Assembly: GCA_020152595.1 (NCBI GenBank)
Contig: JAIGNY010004447.1
Location: 4,041,501 to 4,105,500 of the forward strand
Reading direction: 5' to 3'
DNA length: 64,000 nucleotides
From: Chiridota heheva
Taxonomy: Eukaryota > Echinodermata > Holothuroidea > Apodida > Chiridotidae
Positions 33,812-48,190 of this stretch are shown one piece after another. The notes below the pieces were generated by a model. That model saw only the letters and a program-made list of their open reading frames with translations, did no database searches and had not been told where the DNA came from. Position numbers and translations under genes: made by a program. How positions within the stretch are numbered: position 1 is the stretch's first letter; each line of letters starts with the position of its first letter.

Positions 33812-34871
33812 TAGAGCTGTGAACGTTTAGAGATTTTAGTAAACATGTACACGCCAAAAAAACGAGCGTGTATCGTGTACACGCGTTTACTATTGTAATT
33901 TTCAGAAATACACCAAAATTGCTCCAAAACTACGAAGCGAAGTAAAAAAAATCGCGCAACCAGTATGGCAAAAGTACTGACTCCATTGCCCAAATAGATG
34001 CTGAGTTTTGCTTTCCAAATCGTAAAAAGTTTACTTCTACAGTATAAATCATCATTTTTATGGAAAATATGCATGGAAATTCAGTTTAGAAAGAACAGAT
34101 AACTTCCTTTCAATGTCATTTAAACTCAACATCGCGTAACTTTTTTGTCCTATTCGCTACGGCTTTCAAACTTCTTCTGTGAAAATCTTGCATACTAGGT
34201 CTATGATATACCTCCCGTAAAACATTTAAAACCTACGTCACCACCACCAGAAAGTTCTGAAATATCAGTCCTCTCGAAAAATGGCCGCCATCTTTGCAAC
34301 GCATGCAGAATTTCAGCTCTGTTAAAACCTTTTTCTGTTTGTTTATTATGCAATATTTTTTCTTTCTTGCAAAATCTATTTGACTCATTAGGTAATATTT
34401 ACAAGCAAATGTACTGATTGTCACAATTCAAGTATTTTTTAAGTGTTTTTTGGTCGATTTAACAGCTTGTAAAACGGGCCTTGATTGCGTGGGATTTAAA
34501 GCCTTATGGCCTAACATTAGGCCTATTGTTAGTTTCACTGTTTACTGCTGCACATTCACGGTGCATTTTACAAAATAGATTACTCAGATTTCGGCGAAAT
34601 CAAAGTGCATAATATCCCCATTTATTGGTGATTACTGCGCATTTGTGATTCATACATTTAAAAAGGATTATGCTAATCGGGTTTACAGTTTGTAAAAAGT
34701 CATTGATTGGAATTTTGTCAGCCGAATGTGTGTGATTTGAATCATGAATGATCATATTGATTTTCAACTGCAAGACACTATGAAAAACTATTACTCGCAA
34801 TTAAGTATTTAGTAAACGTTTACAAGATTTGCGAGCGTGTAACGTGTACACGCTTAACGGTCACAGCTCTA
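33812..34871 (+). mobile_element. Non-autonomous hAT element, copy 2 (intact ends, 1,060 bp)
   Basis: It starts TAGAGCTGTGAACGTTTAG and ends with the complement of TAGAGCTGTGACCGTTAAG. A perfect 8-bp target duplication, ctacaatg, lies at 33804-33811 and 34872-34879. The interior is collinear with copies 1 and 3, including 'aaaatggccgccatctttgc'. It has no ORF. Confidence 0.93.
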
Positions 34872-34879
34872 CTACAATG

Positions 34880-35850
34880 TAAGTACAATATGAACCATAC
34901 ATTACTTTATTTCAATTTTATCTTCTCATGAAGCTTGATGTTTGATGTACTTAGTGTTAAATAGAGATGCACTCTATACTTTATATTGTGCAATTTCCAT
35001 ACTTTATCTTAATTATTGTGCTGAAGTTTAGGAAAATACATATAATTATAATATTACTCCATTATTCTTAAAACAAAAAAAGTGTATTCGTATTGTATGT
35101 AATGTGTATATAATGCTTAATATTTAGACCACACTAACAACCTTTTCTACAAACTAAAAACATTAAGATTATCACATATTATAGACTTCAATACAGGAGT
35201 ATTTATGTTTAAAGCTTATCAGATGTCATTACCACAGAACCTACAAAACGTTTGTTCATTGGCATTCAATGATAAATATAACACAAGACAAAAAAATAAT
35301 TTCAAACAAAAGTATGTAAGAACAAAGAAAAACAATTGTGCATCTCCACCTCAGGAGTCAAACTCTGGAACTCACTTCATTATAGTATAACAAAAAATGT
35401 AAAACCTTAATTCTTTTTTTTTTTTAAAGTACAAACAAAATTTATTGGCATCTCAGGTGTATCAAGATTACATGTAACTTTCAGTAATTGAATTGTGCGA
35501 GTGTGTATTAAATTGCCTAATCTTATAATTTTTTCTTTCTTTTCATCTATTTATCATTTTCTTTTTGTTCTCAAGGTTTTTCCTATGGTATTTTGTTGTA
35601 CACATTTGTGTTGTTTAATCACAAATTTTTCGGATTCATGTTGAAATATGAAATATTTTATAAGTTAATACTTATAAAATTTTTTCACTTCAGTTTTCTC
35701 CTTTTCTATGTAATGTCTAATGTACAAATTTGACACAAGGCAAAGATTTAAAATCATGTATTTTGTTAATTTTAAGATGTATTTAATTTGCCTGTTACAC
35801 ATATGTATTATTATATGCTAGAAATAAATTGTGTCATTGTCATACTTTCT
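34880..35850 (+). mobile_element. LINE C-terminal and 3' fragment (Jockey/Daphne-like)
   Basis: Degenerate plus-strand frames contain LFYKLKTLRLSHIIDFNTG, then VFMFKAYQMSLPQNLQNV, YNTRQKNNF and a C-terminal PQESNSGTHFI-like string. This order (a K-L-x-I-L-x-L segment, F-M-F-K, Y-N-T-R, G-x-x-x-W-N-S) is typical of the C-terminal region of Jockey/Daphne-type LINEs. A poly-T-rich 3' UTR follows. Confidence 0.55.
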
Positions 35851-38254
35851 GTGGTGGAACATTGACACATAGGCCTAACTTGATATGCACTAAAAAAAAA
35901 GTATGAACTTTTGAATACAACAACAGGGAATATTTGCAGTCATTCAAATGATCAATTTTGCATTGTGTGATTACTTAGTGACTTCAAAACCATTCACTTC
36001 AGTATCAAGAATATTAAAGGAATTTATGCATTTCTTATCAATTAAATCATACTTATTTTACATTATCAAACGGCATTTTTGGTTCATTATAGAGATAGAG
36101 TGGAATATATAATTTACAAGAAAACATTTAGTTCTTTTTTTGGTGTACATCACATTAACAATGAGAAAAAGATCCAAATCATTTTTAAAGAAATACAAAA
36201 GACATTTTGTTGAAATTGTCTCTATGACATCACAGATGTTGCCAATATGTCACTTTTGTCCAAATTAAAAATACTTTAAAATTGTGTAACTTCTAAACAG
36301 TTGGGAACATGACCTTGCTATATGACCGTTACTCCGATATTATTAATTTCTAAGGACTTGACCCGTAAGTTTGAATTGAGCGTTTCAGGGTTTGCGAAAC
36401 GATCACTATCGAATGAATCCGGATAATTCAAATTGCTCTAACTTATGCAGTCTCATTGTTCGTCACTATATGAGATGATTAGATGACGTACAAGACAATA
36501 TATTTCGGATTAAATCGGAATCCGAGCATTTTCAGTCTCGGTAAACTTTCCAAAATAAAGATTTTAGGTGGCTCATTTTGTGAAGATCTTTGAAAAGGTA
36601 AGATTTTCACTAATCGTTTTTCTTATCTGTAAAGGTCACTTTTTTTCATAGTAGGCAACTTTTTATTAGGCTCAATATGCTTTTGTAAAGTGAATTATTA
36701 GTGTTGTAAAATTTAATTCATCTTCAAGTACTTTTAGTCGGTGAAAATGCTCAGGGAAAATGCCATTTCAATTCTCATTTTTTAGACCTTTTTCCTTCCT
36801 AACGTGATAAGGTGCATCTTTTCTGTAACACTAGGTTGTTATTAGGGCAATGCATTGAGACAGGACGGAATTATGCTAAATGAAATAAATTTAGTAGGAT
36901 GATTATTGACAGAGCCTACGGATATAAACAAATGATATTCTTGTTACTAATATCCACAATTTTGGATATGCTATACCAGGTTTAGGTCTACCAAATGCAA
37001 AGAACAATCTGTTTATGCACCCAATAGTTAAGCCCTTGCATTGGCACTTTGGCAGTTGTGACTAAGCTAGGCCAAGGGAGGGAGGGGGGAGAGTACTAGG
37101 GCCTATCACTGTATTATGACCCAAATTTGTTACCCACCTTAGCAAAGTCAGACAGAATTGTTATGTAAAAAAGTCAATTTTCATGATGAGTACAGAGGCA
37201 TATGAAGTTGAGAGAAACATAAGGCCTAGATCATGAGGCCATGTTTCAAATACCATGTAGAACCCTATTCCATTGATTTCCTTACTCAGTCAGACCAAGA
37301 TTTGAATAGTCCCTGCATAGAAGTTAAACTAGACCCAGTACTATTGAGTCACCCCACAAAATAATTTGCGACATAGGCGCCTACCTGGCAGTTGACCACA
37401 TCAATTATTACATAACAGAACTTCAGCAGACAAAAACTGATCCAAGTTCAGAGTTACGTGAAAATTATTAAGTCATCTTTGACATCAAAAACAAAACTTT
37501 TTCTGTGTCACTTTCTGAAAATATCATGCAGACACAATGCAGGCTGCACAATTACAAAAGAGTATGACCCTTAACATTGCATTGTGGTACTGTTAATGAA
37601 TGTTAATTATTTGCTACTTTTTCGCAACTTATTTTGTCAAAGATGTGCCAATTTATTTTTGGATCACAGAGAAAACACAAAAACCATAATATAAAACTGA
37701 TATTGGTTTTGAACATAAGTTTGCAATGCCGGATCATACATTATATAATTACCTTATACCACGCCTTGATAGAGAAAGTTTATTAAATGAATACCTTGTA
37801 AATTCCAACAAAATGTTTTTTTGGTTCTAAAAACATTTTTTTTTAAATTCTCGCATGTTGAAAAGTTAAGCACATAGGTGGAGCTGTTATTATGAGTTGA
37901 TTTAAAGCATATTCTTTATCCATATGACCAGACCAGTATAGAGCATAATGCCGAAATACGGGTACAGTAACAGGTTTTTTTTCTTCTTTCTGAGCGAGGA
38001 ACAAGCTACAGTACTACACACTGTTTTGATGTTCTTGTTCTCAAGTCTTGTTCTCACAATCAGAACTGATATCATTTGAAAAATGATATGCGTTGTTCTA
38101 CATTGCAGAGTTATGATTATTTAAATGCTTTCACACATAAACAGATCTTATAGTAAATGAAGATCTGAAAAACTTTTTTTTCCTTCAGCAATACTAAGAT
38201 AGACAACAAATTTTGTTCACCCGTTGATTATCAATTTGACTCCTTACATGTAGA
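35851..38254. other. Intron 1 sequence, nothing recognised
   Basis: AT-rich. It includes a CpG-containing block at about 36310-36550 followed by a donor-like 'aaaaggtaagatt' at about 36593; no partner exon is identifiable. Confidence 0.4.
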
Positions 38255-38257
38255 TAC

Positions 38258-40222
<1,965 letters not shown>

Positions 40223-40225
40223 GCT

Positions 40226-40243
40226 TGGCGCCCGATATGGGAC
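40226..40243 (+). promoter_or_regulatory. Primer binding site, lysine-tRNA-like
   Basis: TGGCGCCCGATATGGGAC begins 3 bp after the LTR. It is complementary to a tRNA 3' end of the Lys type, with three differences (in the T-loop part) from the well-known Lys primer site; an exact tRNA match in this organism cannot be checked here. Confidence 0.8.
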
Positions 40244-40436
40244 GGCAATAGATCTAAATTTTTATTTTGAAATTTGAAAAATTAGGTTTTGGTTCTTTTA
40301 TCCAGGCTGACAAAGGACATACATGTACATGTGAATATTACTTTTTATTTGAATTCCTGAATTCGAATATAGTTTCATCTAGTAGACACTTTACTTTAAT
40401 TAATATCCTTGGTATTATCAATTTTACTTTGTAATC

Positions 40437-41630
40437 ATGTCTTCCACCAGCATTGTGATTGAAGGGTTGGGGGTAGACGCAACTGAGAGTAATTTATGTG
40501 AATTGCTCAGTGAAATTGGTGATGTCGTCAAATTAACAATGGGGATTGACTCCATTACAGGGAAGTATACTGGCAATGCTTCATGTGAATTTTTATCTGA
40601 ATCAGTTGCAAAGGCAGCTGTTGAAAAGTTTAACGGTATGGAGTTTGGTGGGGAGAAATTAATTGTTAATTTGTTTGTCATACCACCCAAAGGTGATAAA
40701 CAAGAAGACCCCACCAGTATAACAGAAAACCTGGAAGACATGGTTGCAAAACTACGCCTTGCTGGGTATCAGATTATTTCTCAAGATAATAGTCCAGAAT
40801 CCCCCATAGCCCATAGGCAGCCACTAACTGCCTTTCAGCCACCCAAAATATCTGCCTTTAGTGGAGATCCCAAGCCAAAACCAGGTGAGACCTCTTTTGA
40901 GATTTGGAAATATGAGGTTAACTGCCTGTTGGAAAAGAGAATCTACTCACAGTCCTTATTAACACCTATAATTCGTAGATCATTAAGGGGACAGGCAGGG
41001 GAAACTGTCAGGTTTATGGAATCTAGTTCCTCCATTAAGGACATTATAGATAAACTTGAGGGTCTGTATGGGGCTGTGGAGAGTGGGGCTGTCCTGTTGC
41101 AGCAAGTTTACCTTAGCCAGCAAGAACAAGGGGAAACTGCATCAGAATATGGTCGCAGGTTACACATACACATTTTTAGGGCTAAGGAGCGAGGGGGTAT
41201 TGCGAAAGAATTTGTGGATAACACACTAAAGATTGTTTTCTGGCAAGGGTTAAAGGATGAATATGTGAAAAACTCAATCCGCCATCAATATGAAGTCACA
41301 ACTAAATTTGACGATATTATTCACATGGTTCGGATTGCAGAGAACGAATTAGCTGAGACAGTTCGCCAGCACCCTACCCCCAAACCCAAAAGGCATGCAC
41401 AAGCGCAAGCGCATCAAGAGAATAAAGGAAAAGTTAAACCTACACAAAAAGACCAAAGGACCCAATTTGTAAATAATACTCGACCAAAGACAAAGGTCAT
41501 ATGTTATCGTTGTGGGCAGGAGGGACACGTTGTTAAGGGCTGCAGGAATGTCCCGACAAAGGAATGGCTAGAAAGGCAAAAAGATCGTTCTTTAAACTCT
41601 CAGGGCACACTGCAGGGGGGCATGCAGTAA
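40437..41630 (+). CDS. gag: Gag with N-terminal RRM-like domain, PNMA-like capsid and zinc knuckle
   Basis: A 397-residue intact frame. Residues 5-81 look like a canonical RRM: RNP2-like SIVIEGL, an acidic helix (TESNLCELL), D-x-x-TGK then an RNP1-like KYTGNASCEF at 43-52, and AAVEKFNGMEFGGEKLIVN. A linker with a helix (ENLEDMVAKLRLAGYQ) follows. The capsid region starts near FSGDPKPKPGETSFEIW and contains LLEKRIYSQSLLTPIIRRSL, YLSQQEQGETASEY and VFWQGLKDEYV, which resembles PNMA-family Gag domains. A basic stretch and one CCHC knuckle (C356-C369, CYRCGQEGHVVKGC) end the protein. Packaging of element RNA is the expected role. The start ATG was chosen because it begins the RRM; an RRM here is unusual for Gypsy Gag. 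Confidence 0.9.
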   Translation: MSSTSIVIEGLGVDATESNLCELLSEIGDVVKLTMGIDSITGKYTGNASCEFLSESVAKAAVEKFNGMEFGGEKLIVNLFVIPPKGDKQEDPTSITENLEDMVAKLRLAGYQIISQDNSPESPIAHRQPLTAFQPPKISAFSGDPKPKPGETSFEIWKYEVNCLLEKRIYSQSLLTPIIRRSLRGQAGETVRFMESSSSIKDIIDKLEGLYGAVESGAVLLQQVYLSQQEQGETASEYGRRLHIHIFRAKERGGIAKEFVDNTLKIVFWQGLKDEYVKNSIRHQYEVTTKFDDIIHMVRIAENELAETVRQHPTPKPKRHAQAQAHQENKGKVKPTQKDQRTQFVNNTRPKTKVICYRCGQEGHVVKGCRNVPTKEWLERQKDRSLNSQGTLQGGMQ

Positions 41631-41636
41631 GGTGCC
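41591..41636 (+). promoter_or_regulatory. Programmed -1 ribosomal frameshift signal (gag to pol)
   Basis: A slippery heptamer T_TTA_AAC (41591-41597) is in exactly the gag codon phase needed for -1 slippage. After a 6-nt spacer there is a stem: GGCAC-ACTGCA (41604-41614) pairs with TGCAGT (41623-41628) and GTGCC (41632-41636), with an 8-nt G-rich loop and a 3-nt bulge. The gag stop codon 41628-41630 is inside the stem. Slippage leads directly into the pol frame. The G-rich loop could also pair downstream to form a pseudoknot. Confidence 0.85.
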
Positions 41637-43090
41637 ATCAAGAAGGTCCCAGATCCAAAAAGCCTTCCGGTCCTAAAATTAGGGATAAAGTCAATGAAAA
41701 TGTCCTTGACGAGATAGTAGGAAATGCAAATGAAGACAATGTCATTGCAAATGGCATAAAATGTAGAAGTTTGATAGATACTGGTTCACAGGTAACAACT
41801 ATTTCAGCATCATTCCATGACAAATACCTTAAAAATATACCTATCCAACCCCTTGACGATATTTTACGTATAGAAGGGGCTGGAGGTCAATCTGTCCCCT
41901 ACCTTGGCTATATAGAACTTCCAATAAGTTTTGCATCAAGGTTAGGTATGGACCAGAAAGTTTATGATGTGGTAACTTTGGTGGTACCAGATACAACCTA
42001 CAACAAACTTGTGCCTATCACAATTGGCACAAACTTAATTTCTCAACGCCATGCAGATTGCAAAAGACTGCATGGGGTGCATTTCCTTCAATCTGTCCAT
42101 TTGTCAACAGCATGGCATGTGGCATTCCAGTCTCTAAAAGTTAAAGACCGTATGTGGAAGAAAGGTGGCAAATTGGGGAGTGTCCGAGCTAAGATAAAAC
42201 GATCAATTACAATTCTCCCGAATGCATCTACTGTAGTGAGGGGTATTGTCAAATTCGGATTAGCGCAAAGTCAGGAAGTTGTTATTGAAGCACCCATTAG
42301 TCCTAGATTACCTCAAGGACTTAGTGTTACTTCTGCTTTCTTGCAGATAGACCGAAGGTCAAGGTCAAACATTCCTGTTACACTTTACAATGGGTCTACA
42401 TCACCTATCACTATTTCTCCTAAAATGGTGATTGCCGACCTCCATGTTGGGCAGTCTCTGGGGAACTCACCGACGAGTCTTAGTAGAATTTTGTCTAATA
42501 TACACAACACAAGTACTGACACGGACGCAAAATCATCTACAAACAATGTTATTCAAGAACTAAATTTTGAAAATTGCTCTGCAAGCGAGGATAAGATCGC
42601 AAAATTGAAGGATTTAGTCAAGAATTATATGCATGTATTCTCCCAAGACAAAAATGACTTAGGACACACTACGGTTGTAAAGCATGAAATTCCTCTAAGA
42701 GAATACAAGCCCTTTAAGGACAGGTACCGTAGAATACCGCCTTCACAGTATGATGAGGTGCGACAATGTCTACAGGACATGGTCGATGCAGGGGCCATTA
42801 GAGAGTCCCATAGTCCCTTCGCATCCCCGATTGTCATTGTTAAAAAGAAAGATGGTTCGATAAGACTCTGCATCGATTACAGAAAACTGAACAATGACAC
42901 AATTAAAGACTCGTACGCACTCCCTCGTATTGAGGAGTCACTTGATGCCTTAAGTGGGGCAAAGTGGTTCAGCTCCCTTGATTTGCAAAGTGGCTATTGG
43001 CAAATCGAGGTTGCTGAAAAAGACAAACACAAGACCGCTTTTACTACACCAATGGGGTTTTACGAGTGCAACCGTATGCCATTTGGCTAA
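41591..43090 (+). CDS. pol: Pol, first part: protease and RT fingers/palm
   Basis: The frame is -1 relative to gag and is entered at the slippery site (an internal ATG at 41564 is not needed). The aspartic protease has its catalytic D-T-G-S at 41777-41788 (SLIDTGSQVTTIS). The RT follows with YKPFKDRYRRIPPSQYDEVR, AGAIRESHSPFASPIVIVKK, RLCIDYRKLNNDTIKDSYAL and FSSLDLQSGYWQIEV; the D of SLDLQSGYWQ is the first catalytic Asp. The frame ends at a TAA right after RMPFG, where one base appears to be missing relative to the next frame. The rest of RT continues at 43090 in another frame. Confidence 0.93.
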   Translation, partial: FKLSGHTAGGHAVRCHQEGPRSKKPSGPKIRDKVNENVLDEIVGNANEDNVIANGIKCRSLIDTGSQVTTISASFHDKYLKNIPIQPLDDILRIEGAGGQSVPYLGYIELPISFASRLGMDQKVYDVVTLVVPDTTYNKLVPITIGTNLISQRHADCKRLHGVHFLQSVHLSTAWHVAFQSLKVKDRMWKKGGKLGSVRAKIKRSITILPNASTVVRGIVKFGLAQSQEVVIEAPISPRLPQGLSVTSAFLQIDRRSRSNIPVTLYNGSTSPITISPKMVIADLHVGQSLGNSPTSLSRILSNIHNTSTDTDAKSSTNNVIQELNFENCSASEDKIAKLKDLVKNYMHVFSQDKNDLGHTTVVKHEIPLREYKPFKDRYRRIPPSQYDEVRQCLQDMVDAGAIRESHSPFASPIVIVKKKDGSIRLCIDYRKLNNDTIKDSYALPRIEESLDALSGAKWFSSLDLQSGYWQIEVAEKDKHKTAFTTPMGFYECNRMPFG

Positions 43091-44310
43091 CAAATGCCCC
43101 AGCCACATTCCAGCGCTTGATGGAACGCTGTGTTGGGGACATGAATTTGAAGCAATGCCTCGTTTACCTCGATGATATCATCGTTTTCTCAAAAACATTT
43201 GAGGAACACTTAGAAAGACTAGCCTTAGTTTTTCAAAGACTTGCTGACTATGGTTTAAAGCTTAAACCTTCAAAGTGTGACTTTTTAAGAGATCGCGTGA
43301 AGTATCTTGGTCACATAGTGTCAGCTAGTGGGGTAGAAACAGACCCAGACAAAACAAAGGCCATTCAGACCTGGCCAGTCCCCCAAAATGTCAAGCAGCT
43401 TCGGTCATTTCTTGGGTTCGCAGGCTACTATCGGAGATTTGTGCAAGACTATTCAAAAATTGCGAAGCCCTTGCATGAACTCACAGGGGGCCAACCAAGG
43501 AAGGTCAATGGCAAAGCCTGTCAAAGCTTACCTAAGTGGCAATGGACAGATGCTTGTCAAAAAGCATTCAAACTATTGGTAGAAAAGTTTGTAAATCCAC
43601 CCATTCTGGGGTATGCAGACTATTCATTGCCTTTTGAGTTGCACACTGACGCCAGTACAGATGGTCTTGGGGCTGCTCTGTACCAAGTCCAAGATGATGT
43701 CAAACGAGTTATTGCTTATGCAAGCCGTGGACTTAGAAAGGGTGAAAAGAATTATCCTGCTCATAAATTAGAATTTCTGGCGCTGAAATGGGCAGTTACA
43801 GATAAGTTTAAAGACTATTTGTATGGGAGAAACTTTGATGTCATTACTGACAACAACCCTTTAACTTACATACTTACTACGGCGAAACTGGACGCTACAG
43901 GGCATAGGTGGCTAGCTGCCCTAGGTGCTTTTAATTTCACCACCCACTACCGTCCAGGTAATCAGAACCAAGATGCTGACTCTCTCTCAAGACTCCCAGG
44001 TTCTGATTGTGACAAAGACTACTCCACAATCAAACAAGTGGATTCACAGATCTTCAACTGCCTTTGTGCATACCACAAAACTGATCTCTCCTATGATGAA
44101 GCCCAATTAACTTTCGATCCCCTGGTAGAGGCAGTAGCAATGGGCCAGGGTGCATTACCTTCAGTTCTTGGGGACTCCCAACACTCGTCCTTCCCCGGGA
44201 TAAAACCACAAGAATGGAGAAAAAGACAAAGGGACGACACAATTATTTCAAGGGTAATTCATTATCTGAAGTTAAGTAGGCGTCCCCTCCCAAACGAAAA
44301 GAAATACTGA
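43091..44310 (+). pseudogene. pol: Pol, second part: RT palm/thumb and RNase H
   Basis: It continues TNAPATFQRLMERCVGDMNL, then the catalytic YLDD at 43165-43176 (LVYLDDIIVFS), KCDFLRDRVKYLGHIVSASG, FLGFAGYYRRFV, and an RNase H domain (ELHTDASTDGLGAALYQ, YPAHKLEFLALKWAV, VITDNNPLTYIL). The tether region ends at a stop near 44308. The domain itself is uninterrupted; it is called a pseudogene only because breaks separate it from the first part and from the integrase. Confidence 0.92.
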
Positions 44311-45768
44311 AGACAAAGATGTCCTTTTGTTACTAAGAGAATGGGACCACCTTTGCTTTCGTGACGAGGTCTTGTATCGCAAAGGGTGTCCACAGTCCAC
44401 TCTAACACATATTATCAGCTGATTCTTCCATCAGACCTACATAACAAGGCTCTTCAGCTATTGCATGATGACATGGGTCACTTGGGTATAGAACGCACGT
44501 TACAGTTAGCCCGTGATCGATTTTATTGGCCACGAATGACAGAAGGTATCACTAACTATGTCAAATCCTGTGAGAGATGCCTTCGCCGCAAGGCCACACA
44601 GAAGCCCATCGATAGGGCACCTCTTGTGAACATCACCACCTGTGCACCCCTAGAACTTGTATGTATGGACTTTCTGTCCCTTGAAGAATCTAAAGGTGGT
44701 TTCACAAGCGTACTCGTGCTTACTGATCACTTCACTCGCTATGCACAAGCCTTTCCAACTCGTAATCAGACAGCCCGCACCACAGCAAAGATTTTATTTG
44801 AAAACTTTATAGTGCATTATGGGTTCCCTGCAAGACTCCACTCGGATCAAGGTCGAAATTTTGAATCTGCAGTAATCAAACACCTGTGTGAAATGGCCAA
44901 TGTGGCTAAGTCCCGCACGACCCCTTACCACCCACAAGGTAATGGGCAGTGTGAGCGCTTTAATAGGACTCTTCTCTCCATGTTAGGTACCCTAACACAT
45001 GATCAGAAAACTGACTGGAAATCGTATGTGGCTCCATTGGTCCATGCGTATAATTGCACTCAAAATGATGCTACTTCTTTTTCCCCTTACTTTCTGATGT
45101 TTGGTCGTCATCCAAGGTTACCCGTTGACATATACTTGGGGGTCAGTAACGACCCTGAAGAACCAAAATCACACCAAGACTATGCAGAATCCCTTAGAGC
45201 ACGTCTAGACTATGCATATGAACTTGCTTCGAAACAAGTTGAAAATCATTCAAAACAAAATAAAGCGCGATATGACAAGAAACTGCGCGAGATGCTCTTA
45301 AGACCTGGGGATAGAGTGCTGGTAAAAAATGTGGGTCTCAAGGGAAAACATAAACTTGCTGATAGGTGGGAGAAAGGGGTTTACAGAATTGTTAAGAGAG
45401 TGAATGAAGACATACCAGTTTATGTTGTGCGGTCAGAGGAAAATGCTGGCAAAGAGAAAACTCTGCACAGGAACATGCTTCTTCCCTTCCAGTCCCTACC
45501 TCGACCCAGGCCTATGAATCAGATTGTCCCACAGGAACCTGATTCTCCAGTTCAAGAACGAGGTCCTAGTCGCTCCCAGGCCCAAAGGGGCACTGATGAG
45601 CTAGATCATGATGAAAATGATGATGACCTATTATGGTATACTAGTTTTGATGCTGGTCCTCAAATTGAACAAGCAGTTTCCAACCTTAGGGCTGATGCCC
45701 CAAATTTTGACCCTCAGGGTATAGGGGTACCTGACCCTAGTATGATTATTGGTGGAAAGGACCTATAG
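44311..45768 (+). pseudogene. pol: Pol, third part: integrase
   Basis: After two small frame changes at about 44300 and 44400 the integrase reads on. The zinc-binding HHCC segment (LLHDDMGHLGIERT then SCERC) is followed by the catalytic core: D near 44668 (VCMDFLSLEES), D near 44844 (LHSDQGRNFES) and E near 44952 (NGQCERFNRTLL), with spacing consistent with D,D-35-E. The C-terminal part holds RYDKKLREMLLRPGDRVLVK and HRNMLLPF. I see no chromodomain. It would insert the cDNA. The frame ends at 45768 but the protein appears to continue in another frame. Confidence 0.92.
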
Positions 45769-46091
45769 AAGATACAGATGGTGGTGAAGCTATTGAAAAT
45801 GATCAAACAAGTAATCCCGAAGAGGTTGCTGTTGAAAATGATCAGGCCAGTGAATCTGAAGAAGTAGAGGCGCTTGAGGATAATGCCCCTACTGAAAATT
45901 GGGTACGACGTACGACTAGGAACGTGAAACCCCCAGATCGTTTAGGCTATTCACATGCTTTATTAGTACCACCTGATATCCCAGCATGGCAGAAAAAGGT
46001 TGACTATTTGCTTAAGATACAAGATAGATTGCAAATTAAGCCGAATGATTTGTATTTAAAAGTAATGTTGGAGGTTATTCAAAATGGGTAA
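45769..46091 (+). pseudogene. Pol C-terminal tail, shifted frame
   Basis: A frame open from before 45768 to TAA at 46089-46091 is rich in Glu and Asp (EEVAVENDQASESEEVEALE), then basic (VRRTTRNVKPPDRLGYSH), and ends LYLKVMLEVIQNG. The R-R-x-T-R-x-x-x-P-x-R-L string is common at the end of Gypsy Pol. No start codon serves it, so I read it as the pol tail after a one-base change rather than a separate gene. Confidence 0.65.
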
Positions 46092-46311
46092 CTCACGTTG
46101 ACTATGTATTTGATGTATATATGTGTACATACAGTTTAAAGATGTGTATTGCAAGATGTTTTTAAACCACTTCATGTAGGATGTGTGATTTCAATTGCAC
46201 ATTAGGAAGACACCATTTGATTTGACCATATAGCCTGAGTCAAGAACAGCTTAGATTTATATTGGTACTCATTCGTCATTGGATAAACATCGGGACAATG
46301 TTTTTCTTAGC

Positions 46312-46320
46312 GGGGGAAGG
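46312..46320 (+). promoter_or_regulatory. Polypurine tract
   Basis: GGGGGAAGG lies immediately before the right LTR and would prime plus-strand DNA synthesis. Confidence 0.85.

Positions 46321-48190
<1,870 letters not shown>

Noticed and set aside
41638-44242. Minus-strand ORFs opposite pol
   Set aside because: Shadows of the recognised Gypsy protease, RT and RNase H frames.
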